Positions 1 to 11,589 of a stretch of DNA of 64,000 bases are shown piece after piece; the stretch's first letter is position 1; each line of letters starts with the position of its first letter. A program made the translations under genes and the position numbers. The notes beneath the pieces were generated by a model. It made no database searches, was not told the origin of the DNA, and was given only the letters and a program-made list of their open reading frames with translations. The stretch lies in contig JAWNGF010000011.1 in the NCBI GenBank assembly GCA_037039685.1, forward strand, positions 434,001 to 498,000, in the 5' to 3' direction. Source of the stretch: Ceratobasidium sp. AG-K (Eukaryota; Basidiomycota; Agaricomycetes; Cantharellales; Ceratobasidiaceae).

Positions 1-2836
1 TCTTAGGGACCCTTCGCTTGCAAACCTGGCTATACGTGGCTGCGCGGCGGAAGATGTACCCTACATGCGGACGTTTGATCCACAACCCTCCAAGTCGATC
101 ACGGAATGCCCCGCCGATCTATAGGAGTTTAGTAGTTCGTATGGCGCCACCCGTATCTTCTACTCTCTGTATCAGGAGCTGAGTAGAAATGGCACCCTCA
201 GCCACGCGGGAGCCTAGGCCTCCCTGGCTGTTAAGAAATTAAGAAGTCCTATCGCCCCACATTCGTGAGGACTCTGAAAGTACATATATGCACCGTCATC
301 CGCCGTACGGGACTTGCCAGATGCAGCTGTAGACTGTGATGATAGAATCGAGAAGTAGGGTGAAGGAATCCGCAACGTCGATCGCCGAGATTGTATAGCA
401 CCCGGACGTCAATAAGGACGTGATGTCCCTGTTAATTGTTCAAGTGATCCTGATATAATGCCCGAATCGCTCGGAGAATCATTCATCACAACAAGCGCAC
501 AAGATTCCGGCGGTCCATATGAATAGGGATGCCGGCAACTGATTGCTGTATTGATCATGATTCTTGATTCGGTCAAAATCATCAGAGTCTGAACAAGCGC
601 CGGCTCTGACAGCACCTCGGACCCAAATTTTGCTTGATGGTTAAATTACTTTGAATCAAATCGCTCTCTGACGATTTTCAATCCTCTCCCCGCATGCGTC
701 AGAAATTTTATGGGGATTCACTTGTAGTCGGCCGACAGACGCGCGTGGACCAGAGCATTCTGCAAAGCGTGGCCAAGTCTAGACTGCTCATTTATGAGTT
801 GTTCTAGCGAGGTTGAGTCTATGTCCCTAGCATGTGACAATCGCTACGCGTTGAAAACACGGAAGGTGGCATCTTGATTCGGTGGGCGCTCAAAATGACC
901 ATGTTATACATGCATGGCTGACGGTATGCAATCAAACTAGCTCCCATTCTAGGTCAAACTTGCAGGGTTACAAACTTTTTTACGTAGAGAATTCCTGAAT
1001 TGCCAAAGTGAGACTCACATTCGCGTTTGCTCATTCCGATTCACCGGTATTCCTACGGACCCGAACCCGAACGGCCGACTCGAGCGTGAATGTGTTCGGA
1101 TCATAGCACTAGCTGTGGCCAGCAAAAATTCTGTCCTCGAGGTGTAGATCGCTTCGGACGCTGTCCGAATCTCTCCCTGACGGGGAGCCTGACGACTCGA
1201 GCCGTGCCTTGCCCTTTGGCCGAAACGTACAGGGGCTCTGATTAACTTTAAAACCCCTTTATGACATGCGCTTTTTGGCATCGAGTGGAACCTCCTAAAC
1301 CAAAGCACCTCGAGCCCTTGCAGCGAGTATCACGAGTTGGTGGCTGATACAGTTTGGCTGGGTAGTCTGGTAAGTGACTCCGAATGGAGCAGCCTAACCG
1401 CTAGCGCATACATGACTGGTTATTGTAACTTAGATTTGATGCCAGCGTCACCATAATGCAAGTTCCCAACTCTATCGCAAGTGAGGCTTAGCCGTGTCGG
1501 TGTCGAGGCCTTACCGATCGTGGGTCCCAGGCAGCCCCTCACCACGTAAAGGTGCCCGATGTCGGTATGCCCGACACCCAGATTCAGTTTATGGAATGGC
1601 AGGTGTGCGGATTAGTGCGAGCCGGCGGCTGCGGGACATTGTATATAATCTCAATACAGAACATCCCGTCCTTGAGCGCGCCACCCGCGAAGGCCATTTC
1701 GGCGGGTGTCTCACCTCGCTCGGACCGGGCCCACGTCATTGTGAGGCGTCAGACAGACACCTGATGTCAAAGTTTACGTGTGGTGCATTTCCCGTTGAGT
1801 TCATCGACACTAGCCGATACGCGAGACTATTTGACAAGGCAAGATACGAGGTAGAGGGTACCGAACATTGGGAGCTCGTGGCTGAGGATAGTGTGGGATC
1901 GTCGCATCTGTCCATCGCCCAGCCAAGGGGCCAACCCTGAGCCCATCGACGCGATTTAAATCCGAAGATAGCCTTGAAAATACGCGTGGCTGAATCGTAT
2001 TCTTTCGATTTAGAATACATTTGAAAGGCGCTGGACCTGCCAGCAGCACGATTGATGAGATCCATGAAACTAAATCTTTGAAATAGCTTGAAGCGGTCGC
2101 AGGGCTGTTGGCTGGTCCGAGGCGATGCGATCGCCTTGTCAAACCAATTCTAATCCTATGTGCGCCTTTTACGTCCCGATCGAGGTGGGTTGGTTGTTCG
2201 TTTTGGTTCACTTGCGGCTATCCCGGTACACGGGCCGATATTTTACGTAGAATATATCGACATGCTTATTATCAGTCACTCGTTGGATCGAGTTGGGCAC
2301 GGGGTGCGTACGGTGATTATTGTTCAGTCAGGGTTGGGCGCAACCGATAACAAGAGTGGTGGTCAAATACATGGAAGGAGGCGATGCCGTCGCCATTATT
2401 TGTGTCAAAGGAGCTCGAATACAACTAAACCTGCCTAGGCGTGGTTCGAGCGCCGGGCACACGTTTTGTTCCAAGTTCCTCAGCTGTAACTCTATAACCC
2501 AATCTGTGTGTTCATATTCCCAAACCGCCGGAGACCCGACCCTGAGTTGGATCTAACAAATTTATCTCGGCAAGACACATTGTAGGACAGATCGGGAGAT
2601 CCACGTGGGCCATTTTAAAGTCTCCGGTAAATGTGTGCTCAATATAGTAAATACGGGAGGAGTGTGCTCATATTATCCTCGTACATCGGATTTCGGGTTG
2701 TCGATCCCGACAGACGATAACTTTATCCTGGGCCCGTTGCCCTGTCTGTGCATCTCAAATTGTATGTTCGATTACATGCATCGTATTTGGTTTAGGCTCG
2801 CGCGATCTCCGGTCCGGCACGAGTTGTCAGGTTCCT
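1..2836. other. No recognisable gene
   Basis: Short open frames occur on both strands (the longest is about 148 codons at 1494-1940 on +), but none resembles a known family, none chains into neighbours through plausible introns, and frames on opposite strands overlap at random. No tRNA, inverted repeat or simple repeat was seen. It may be intergenic DNA or decayed repeat. Confidence 0.5.
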
Positions 2837-5329
2837 TCAATTCAGTCTCGGCGCGAGATGCCATGATGACGCACCTAAGGGAGGTGCCGGAGGCCTAGCG
2901 CACTCGAGCACGGCAACGTCTCCTCTTTCATTTGTAAGGAGGATTGTACCCGAGCCCTCTTCCCAGGCAAGCAGCTCGTAACCCAATTTGTGGTATGTGT
3001 ACCAAAGATGGCTCATGCCACGCAACACATCGAACAGCGGGTGAGGCTTCATGAGCGGCAACAGTGGAGTAAATGGATCCCGAAGTGGTGGCGGCGCGTA
3101 CGCGGCGGGGTTGAGAAGCGGATGCGGTGGAACTGGTGGGAGCTGTACATGTCCCTGCTGTGGAGGGTGTGGTTGTGGATGATGGTGGACAGGGAGGTGA
3201 TGGGCAGGAGAGTGTGGGGGTGGGTGTTGCACAGGATGGTGGACCGGGGGATGAGACTGTTGTGGCCCAGGTGGTTGGAATTGTGGCGGTGGATGAGGCG
3301 AGGGCGCATTCGGCCGTGGTCCACTTGGGTAACCTGCCGGCCTTGGTCCTGGTGGCGGCAGCGTGGTAGACCTGACCAACTCTTCGAATGAAGGGTGCCT
3401 GAACTTGAGTAGGAACTGCCTTGGCTGATTCAGCCCTCCACTCAAACCGATGTTGCTTGCGAGCATAACGCATCGTCCCTGTGGTCCCGTGACGATCGGC
3501 CCGTAGGATAGATGTGGGTTTTGGAGCCGTAGCGCGTGTATGTGAAACACAAACCTATCCCGCTCGGCCATGGGGGGTATCAACATCCGCGGAACTCCGT
3601 GAGGGGCTTGCCCGGGTTGGGTATGTGTGGGGGATGGTTGTCTCGGCGTGTGGGTTGGTGATGGCGTTGTATGGGTCGGCGAAGGAGGCGCAGTGTGCGA
3701 CGGAGACGTGGGTTGTGATGAGGAAGGTGTAAAAGTCCCTTGATATGGTTTCGCTGGTACCACAATGTATGGTATACTTGGATCGGATGGTGACCCATCC
3801 GACCTTGCTACTCCAATGACCGATATTACTTGAGTACTGACAATAAACCGATTCGCGTCGGTGCCATATCGTAGCAACCGCGACTGGTGAATATGTATTG
3901 CCGGTGTGCCGGCAAAGCTCGAGGGAAAGTTGGCTACATCTGTCGCGTAAGTGATAGGTAGCATATGTAGTTGTGTCCACCTCGAGCCTATGAACGGGAC
4001 AGGTGGTTCCAAACCAGGATCAAGGAGAGTTAATCGATCGCGTGGGTAGATTTCAGCTGTAGAATCTCGCACGACAACAATAATGTCTCTTGAAATGGTC
4101 ACAGCTCTGCAAGAAGCGTGCTAATCGAACCACGATGTCAACTAATTACCGTATTCGCGCAACAAGGTCTAATAGTCACCTGCCATCGGATCTCAGATTC
4201 CCTCACAGGTGTGGCGAGCCTCGTCGCGCGACCGGTCACCCAGCAGCACAAAAGGATTGTCTGTGCGGCGTCGTTGAGAGCATAGGCCGCTGCATAACCC
4301 GAAAACGCAACGAGCGCGCCTTCAGTATCGTACATCGTGCAGAGGCCAAAATCCACTGACAAGTCGGCGCCAGGAAGGGAGAGCCGCAGTTGGTATATTT
4401 CGGTTCGTAACTCGTGAGTGCGGCTTGAGATCAGAAAAGCGAATCATGACGCGAATAATCGCACAACGTTCAATGTGAGTCGGGATTGTGGTGAACCCGG
4501 TAAGGAAAAGTGACTGACCCCTGAACAAGTTGTATGGCGAGGTAGGAAACGAGACTTTGTCCCGGCCGGGCAACCATGCTTTGTACAATTTGCTCTGGGT
4601 CATCTTGGGCGGGATTTGCCTGGAAGATTATTCGACAACGATGTGGAAGGCCATCCGGCTCCAATGTCCAAAGGGTTACCACAGTCTGAGTAACGGTTAA
4701 GAAAAATCGGCCCATTGTGTCAGGGACAAAATGAATCTGACCGCGAAGTGTAAGTGACTTGTATAATTGATCACGAAATGCCTACCTGTTCGACCCTTTG
4801 CGATGGCGTATGTAGCAACCGTGCCTCGGTAACGAGACGCGCCTGAAATCCTGGATTTGGCCATTTAGAACGTAAAGTATAAGCGCATCGCAGCAGATCC
4901 TCTTGAAAGCCATTTAGCTGATCCACGAATGGCATCATGACGGGATGGGCGCCCATGAGAAGCCTGGGTTGGGACCGACGAACTAGATCATACCATACTC
5001 CAGAGGTCGTGGATACCGCTTGGTCTAGAGCTTTGGAGGTCTAGCACCGACATGTTCAGACGAACCAAGGCGGGCAAGATCGTTGCACTTACCATTCGAA
5101 CCGAAATGACCGAGCGCAGGTTAAGGTGCAGCATAATTTCCCTAAACAGTTTCCCCGGGATGCGATCCAAACGGGGCTGCCCATAGTAGGCCTCTTCTGG
5201 CGGTGGACGAAAGATATATTCGTCAGGGAGATCCACTAGCATTTCGTCCTGAGCTTCGCCAGCTTCACTTTGTTGCATGCTCTCTTCGCCATCCGAATCG
5301 AGTTCCATTTCATCGTCAACGACTGACAT
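2837..5329 (-). CDS. F-box protein with a Pro/His-rich C-terminal half
   Basis: Five exons close in phase: 5329-5093, 5040-4786, 4736-4519, 4423-4180 and 4120-2837, giving 745 aa. After an acidic N-terminus comes an F-box (about residues 52-80; key stretch IPGKLFREIMLHLNLRSV), the Skp1-binding module of SCF ubiquitin ligases. The middle has the layout of agaricomycete F-box proteins, with short hydrophobic strands such as RDIIVVVRD and LTLLD. The last exon contains a low-complexity segment rich in Pro, His, Ser and Thr, then a more ordered C-terminus (HLWYTYHKLGYELLAWEEG). The substrate is unknown. The Pro/His-rich block makes long open frames on the other strand, which are shadows. The F-box is fairly clear; any function beyond SCF adaptor is not. 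Confidence 0.75.
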
Positions 5330-5622
5330 GGTCCTAGTCTAATTCACGAAAAAAGCACAGTTAGCGAGGCGGTCCAGGCTAACCAGTCAGGCGCTCGCGC
5401 GTTGATTGGTGGTCAACAAGAGAATGGCTATGATGATTGCACTCGTGGCTTGATTACAAAGCAGAACATGCACCTCACTATCTTAATCCAGCTCATGGGT
5501 AGACAAGCAGAGGCGCTCTTTGCTTGGTATCCAAATGCATATTAGATGGAGCATCACGAGCGCAAACGACCATCGCAGTCGCCGGGTCCACATATCCAAA
5601 AGTCCTAGCCCAATCACGAAGC

Positions 5623-8600
5623 TTAATGCGGCGATTCTTGGTGGGGTCGGCATGCAAAGGTTGATAAGGAGAATTGTCTAGCACAAGTCTCATCAGCGGA
5701 TATATTCACCCCGTACCCCACAAAGAGTTTGACCCCGCCCTAAACCAAAAACATCCGTGCTCACCTTGCTAATCAGCAATGCGCACTTGAACCCTCGGGA
5801 CAGAACGCGAGTTGCGTTGATGGCAGATAAAGACCCCGGGATGCGTCCGACTACTGATGTGGGTCCGTCAAGCACGAGCAAACGTGGGGTAATGTCGCTA
5901 ATCTCGAGTTCCCCCACAGACTCTGATCTTCGCACTTGAGAACTTAAGGTTGGTCTACTCCTTCCGTCTCTGGAAGGCATATCTGGGGAAGGTTCCTGAG
6001 CTAGTGGACCCGAGATATGAGAATCGTTATCAAAGCCAACTGCGAGGGATTCATTTCCCCGAGAAGGAGGCGTGTGCCGCCGTACGAGCGGGCCCACACC
6101 TTCAAGATACTGCTCGTGCTGGTCCGTAGAAGGATCGAGCTGGAAGGAGTCAGGCGAAAGCCTATCTCACTCCAATCGGATGTTCTCACCTGTCTCGCAC
6201 GGATCGCTCTGAGGACTTGGTCAGATCCAGGTCTCTGAAAGGGATCAATATCGAGTAGCTTGCTCAGCAGCTGACAGAGTGCCACCGGGAGCCGACGCTG
6301 GGTGAACCCTCGCACGTTCTCGCTGCCCGCCTTATAGCTAATACCCCACAATTACCCCAAAATGTAATAAGCTTCAGCAAGTCCCACTTCATCTCGACTG
6401 ATGACTAAACGCACCCCTGAAATTCAATAATCTCTTTCTCGAGCTCGCCCATGTCCTCGTCGTTTTTCCAGGGTAATCGGAAATAGATAAGTTTGTGCAG
6501 AATCATTCCAAGTGACCACATGTCACTTTTGGATGTGATCTGCCGCAAAGATCCATCTTGGTTGTGTCGCAGCGATTCGGGTGATGAATACTCTAACCTA
6601 TCCCACACAGTCCAGATCAGGCACATCGTCTTGGACCTGAGCGTTCCATAATTTGTTACTCACGTTCCGGTGTTTCCCGATCGTTCCCTGGAAGATTGGA
6701 GTGCGTCTTGGGCCGTGCCAAAGTCCGAGAGCCTGCATGCGGTGTAAGCCAAGATGGGATGCTGGGTCGTTGCTCCACTCACATCGCCCGTGGCCTGGAA
6801 TATTTGGGGTTCGTTACCGGAATGCGAGATGAACAGGGCACACGATAGACCAGAAAGTCGGGGTAGCCCCACATGCGGAGAGTGCAAGAGTCCGGACCCC
6901 GCGATCGTCGCCGTTCGATAATCAGGATGAGCAATCGTTCGCATCATGATGTGGGGAAATGAGCGTGCACGGATAAGCATGTCAATCTGTTAGTGTTTGC
7001 TGCTCTACCTAGGTCAAGCTGAGCACATACACTAGCTGTCCTTCATCCAGTGTGAGGAGCACATTCCCAGGTTTGAGATCAAGGTGCAAAAACGAGCTCT
7101 CATGCTATCAAAGGCAAGCATCAGAAGGGGGCTCAACCGAATTTAGCTTCTGCAATATATCTGGACATACCAGGAAAGCCAGGCCCGCGACCACGTCGCC
7201 AAAGAGACTATGTATCTCCTCGGCACTGAGCAGATGCACGGCCTTCATCTCGCGCGCGCGTCTTCTGGCTTCTTTCCGTCGGGATTCGCCACTTGCGTGC
7301 GCTGTTCCTCCTCCGCCCGCGCGAGCGCGAAACGCCCGGATCCGGTCTTCCCGGGTTTGATATTCCCCGGACGGGGCGTCCAGAGGGTGGCCCTCCCGAT
7401 CTGGAGACTTAACCCCTAGCCGCTGAAGAATAAGATCATCTAATGAGCCAAGCTCTGCCCACTGCATAAGCACGCTGCATGACGAGGACGACGTCAGCAA
7501 AGGTACTGGAAATTATGTAAACTCGCTGAGTATGATGAAACATCCGCAGCAAGCATCAATCGGGTTTGAAAACGATAAAAGTGACGATCGGGAGGCTTTG
7601 GGTGGCGGTCACAGGGTGTAGCCAGTCGCCGACTGATGAGGGAAATACCCTAAATGAATTAGAACCATCGCAGGCGAGGCATGCGTGAGGGTGGCACATG
7701 ATGAGGGATGTGCGCGCATATACCACCCACGATGGTGGTAATATCACGCATTTGCTCGTCTGATTTGATAGGAGATAAACTTTGGAAGGGAAGGACAAGC
7801 AAAGAAGGCAATCGACTGCAGTTTGTCCTTGAGACAGTTGTACGGATTATCGGATGTGTCGTCTTTTATGCGAGACATGTGTGCAGGGCTGATGCAACAA
7901 AACCGTTTGATGACAAAGAGAATAAGGGTCGATCGAGAAGGGGAGCCAAGTAGAAACCATACCCTCCTGAAGTCGACAGGGGTGGGAATCGGGCAATACG
8001 CACGGCACACAAAGGTGTTTACAATGAGGTAAGGGAGATGACACTCACTGAAGGGTCGGAACAGCTAGTCCGAACGTCGAGAACCGAGCAGACTCGAGCC
8101 ATGCGTGATGATAGGTGATGATGTTCCGATGGTGTAATTTCTCGTGTAGTCGGACCTAGTGGCAATAAGCCAGTCAGATCTACACTGGATAGGAGCTCAG
8201 CACAAAAGGTTTAGCATGCCGTGGCGTCCGTGTTACATGCAAACGCCCAGAGGACAGAGAAACGACTTAAGGAACCATCGGGTCACGACGAGATAGGCTC
8301 GAGAACCCTATCAGGTGCGAGACAAGCCGAGTAATCCAGTCCTGGTGCTCTTCCCGATTTACCTATCGGATGGAGAACAGCCGAGAAGATGATGGGACGA
8401 GCACAAACCCGTGTCGCGGCAGTGCGACAGTATCAAGCGCTCAAAGCCACGCGACAAGTCTCATTGCATAGGAAAAGCTCACCTCGCGGAGGATTTCCAT
8501 CAGATACGACGTCGAGTCACCCACGGCAATCTTTTTGACGGCAAAGTGACCCAGCGGGATGCCATTGAGCACGTGCTTTGGACAAATAAAATATCAGATT

Positions 8601-9573
8601 GATTGTGGTGGTAGTTGGCACAGTGAACACCAGATCTTGTGTTACGGGCGGAACCGAGGATAGAATAACGTACCTGGCAAAGGTAAACGCTTCCATTAGC
8701 GCCCATCCCGAGGCGGGTTTCCTCGCGAAAAAAGGTCGAGTAGTATCCACTCGACGACTTTGAAGCATTCACGCTCCCCGTTTCTGGTTCTCCCAAGGTG
8801 GAGCGTTCAACCGGTTGTGAAGATCTTTGTCCTCGAACAGGGGTGGATTGACCCAGGGGAGTCCCATTCGTGGTTTCTGGGGTAAAACTTGAGCCGGAGA
8901 GGCTACGCAGTGACTCTGGTCGGTCTGCAACTCCCATTGGGTTGTCTGAATCCGAATCCGAGTCTATGGACACACGAGACCACCGGCGGGATGGGGCTTG
9001 GCTATCATCGAATTCATCTTCAAAGCGCGGAAACGAGTCTTGGGAAATTCTCGATGTGTCGTGCGCATCCTCGACTTCTGCAACAATAACACCACCGTTG
9101 ACGTCTTGAAGCACCTGGAAATAGTCGGGCGACATTTCGATCTGGGGTATGTTGTAAACATGAGGATGGTCCTCCCTCGGGGCAAAGTTACGAGGCAGTT
9201 CGTCCATGGGACGATGACAATACGGGCAGATGTCCGTTCCGTTTGTGGCATGCCCGTTTGTAAAGGGCAGAGAGAATCTCGATACAGTATTGAGACTTGC
9301 GGGGACAATGTTAATTGCGTGCGAGTCGGGATTATACAGAACAATTTGGTCGGATGCACGCAGAATGGGCTGCCAGAGCGTGTAAGACTCAATGGGCTCG
9401 CGCGAAGGGGGAGACAGGGCGCGAGGCCTTTGGGCGGCGAGAGAAGAGCTAGTAGTCGATACCGATCTCGGAACAAGAGCAGCAGCAGATGAAGCAGGAG
9501 ATATGGTGGCCGTCGAGGGCGCTGTGGCTATGCGGGGCCGACGATGGTTGGAAGGAAACGGTTGCAATGACAT
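5623..9573 (-). CDS. IKS1: IKS-type serine/threonine protein kinase
   Basis: Ten exons can be joined in phase: 9573-8674, 8575-8483, 8155-8049, 7474-7171, 7104-7031, 6732-6664, 6597-6415, 6337-6190, 6139-5765 and 5739-5623, giving about 789 aa. The N-terminal region carries CPYCHRPM, typical of the IKS family. The kinase domain follows: glycine loop LGMGANGSVYLC, lysine in GHFAVKKI, hinge VLMQWAELGSLDD, catalytic loop HLDLKPGN (HLD instead of HRD, also usual in this family), SDFGTA, and YSSPES in place of APE. An Arg/Glu-rich insert sits after the hinge. Fungal IKS kinases are poorly characterised and their substrates are unknown. The intron at 7030-6733 is unusually long and could hide a small exon. 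The C-terminus is uncertain: an open frame continues to 5493 in another phase. It is divergent from FTR1. Confidence 0.8.
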
Positions 9574-9759
9574 GGCAGAGAATAATACAGTGTCCAGTGG
9601 TAGCTAAGTTTATACAGTTGACGTTCAAGAGCTAAAAGTGAGAAATTTCCCAAGTTGTGCAACAATGATGAAAAAGTATGGTACAAAGGCGTGTTCCAGT
9701 CGTGTCTGTCGTTGGCTTGTGAAATGAGGCCCCGAAATCTAAGCGCCAATCCGCGGGGC

Positions 9760-9773
9760 GATAAGATCTTATC
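9760..9773. promoter_or_regulatory. Perfect inverted GATA-factor site upstream of FTR1
   Basis: GATAAGATCTTATC is a 14-bp perfect palindrome made of two opposed GATAA half-sites, 70 bp before the FTR1 start codon. Fungal iron-sensing GATA repressors (Urbs1, Fep1, SREA, Sre1) bind (A/T)GATAA pairs in promoters of iron-uptake genes. The site lies in the roughly 270-bp region shared with the divergent IKS1 gene. Its role is inferred from position and sequence. Confidence 0.65.
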
Positions 9774-9842
9774 TCGGGTGATGTCAAGGCAAATCGTTTC
9801 CTACCTCAGCGACCACTGTCCGTCCGCCACGAGCCTCGCGGG

Positions 9843-11589
9843 ATGGCGAAGAACTTGTTCAGTGTAAGCCCAATACTTTCTGAAACATTCAATGCTTTCT
9901 AGATAGCTAATTCCATGCTAATTTAGGTCCCGATTTTTTTCATTGTGGGTGTTCCTCTCTAGGTTATCTGATAAAATCTCATTGCGCCACGCTATCACGC
10001 AGCTGCTGCGCGAGTCGCTCGAGGCATCGATCATCGTCTCTGTGCTTCTGTCTCTTATCCAGCAGATAGTTGACTCTCCTTCGCCACTCGAGTCTTCATC
10101 CACCGATCGGCTCGCAACAGCCGGCGCACCCCCGGGCCAATCCGACGCACCCGGATCAAGTACCGGCAATTCTGGCACGGAGACTCCGGGCTCTCAGGCC
10201 AAAGACCACCACCCCTCTCAACTCGAAGACGATGCTGCATCGTCAGTTATTGGCAACGAGAATGACACTGGCGAAATCAGGCGATCCGAACTCCTTCGGC
10301 GACTCCGTTGGCAAATCATTCTGGGGGCTGGATCGGGGCTCTTGTTGGCCCTCGTGATGTGAGTTCCCGTCTTTGGTATAAATTTGGGCACCTCTGATTC
10401 TCTGCTGCGCATCCAGTGGCGCTGCATTCATTGCTGTCTGGTTCATCAAGGTTGTTGATTTGTTCTCTGCTGCCGAGGAAATATGGGAGGGCGTGTTTAG
10501 CCTCGTTGCGTGAGTTGTTGAAATTTTGCACGGGAGCAACTGTCTTACTGCGGCCAACTTAGCTCAATACTCATTCTCGTCATGGGTCTTGCCATGCTGC
10601 GGATGGACCGTGCCAAGTCCAAATGGCGACGAAAATTATCACACGCATTTCAAGCCAAGGGTGACACGCCATCGGATGACCGGAGCGGCAAAGCTGGAAT
10701 TAAGATGCTATTTATGCTTCCGTTCATTACCGTCTTGAGAGAAGGCCTCGAGGCAGTCGTGTTTATTGGAGGCGTATGTCGTATTACGTCGTTACCGCTT
10801 TGTACTAACTTGTGTGATTTTTAGGTGTCCCTAGGACAACCAGCGAGTTCCATCCCTCTTGCCGCACTGTCGGGACTAGTTATTGGGCTTGTGGTAGGCT
10901 ACCTTATCTACGCTTCCTCGTCTCGCACGCGTAGGTGGTTTGTTCCGCTCCTAAGACCTAGATACTAAGCGATTCGCAGGTCTATCTGCATTCTTGATCA
11001 CCTCTACGTCTCTCTTGCTCCTCATTGGAGCTGGACTGATGTCCAAGGCAGTGGGAGCGTTTGAAAGGCACAGGTTCAACACTATGGTGGGTAATGGTGC
11101 CTCCTTGGGCTATATCTAATGCTAGTGGTTACAGGTTGGCGGTGATGTCGCGGAGGCCGGTGATGGTCCTGGCTCGTTCGACGTTATCGGTAATATTTGG
11201 CATCTCGACTGCTGCAACCCTGAGAACAAATTTGATGCTCGAGGGTGGGCTGTATTTAATGCTATTCTAGGGTGGAGTAACAATGGAAGTAGTGAGTTGA
11301 TAATACCACATTACCGCCGGTCTTGCCTAACCAAGTGTCTGCAGTTGGCACTGTATTGTCTTACATTGCGTACTGGATGTTTGCTATCGTTGCTCTTGTC
11401 AGGATGAAACACAAAGAGGTATGTCCCTAGCTATCCGAAGGTGCTATCGTTGATCCAACGATGTCATTCCAGGGCCGGACAGAGGTGGTTAACAAGTTTA
11501 TGGAGGCCACGAGACTATCTCGGTTTCGGGATGAGATTCGGAACAGGCACTTGGCGAGGGGAGCGCAGAGTGAGGGGGTATCTTCTTAG
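9843..11589 (+). CDS. FTR1: High-affinity iron permease
   Basis: Ten exons close in phase: 9843-9863, 9927-9944, 10003-10358, 10417-10509, 10563-10773, 10825-10930, 10980-11086, 11135-11291, 11345-11418 and 11473-11589, giving 419 aa. The product starts MAKNLFS-VPIFFI-LLRESLEAS, typical of the OFeT family. Two REXLE iron-binding motifs are present, RESLE (residues 16-20) and REGLE (222-226), among about seven hydrophobic segments. A Ser/Pro/Gly-rich loop follows the first pair of helices. FTR1 imports Fe(III) across the plasma membrane together with the multicopper ferroxidase FET3, which is not in this window. The second coding exon is only 18 nt, fixed by the strong VPIFFI match to the family. 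Confidence 0.93.

Noticed and set aside
1494..1940. 148-codon plus-strand frame
   Set aside because: No domain, no codon bias visible, overlaps minus-strand frames of similar length; likely chance.
2990..3391. Trp/Arg-rich plus-strand frame opposite the F-box gene
   Set aside because: It is the antisense of the Pro/His-rich exon of the F-box gene, which joins in phase with four other exons.
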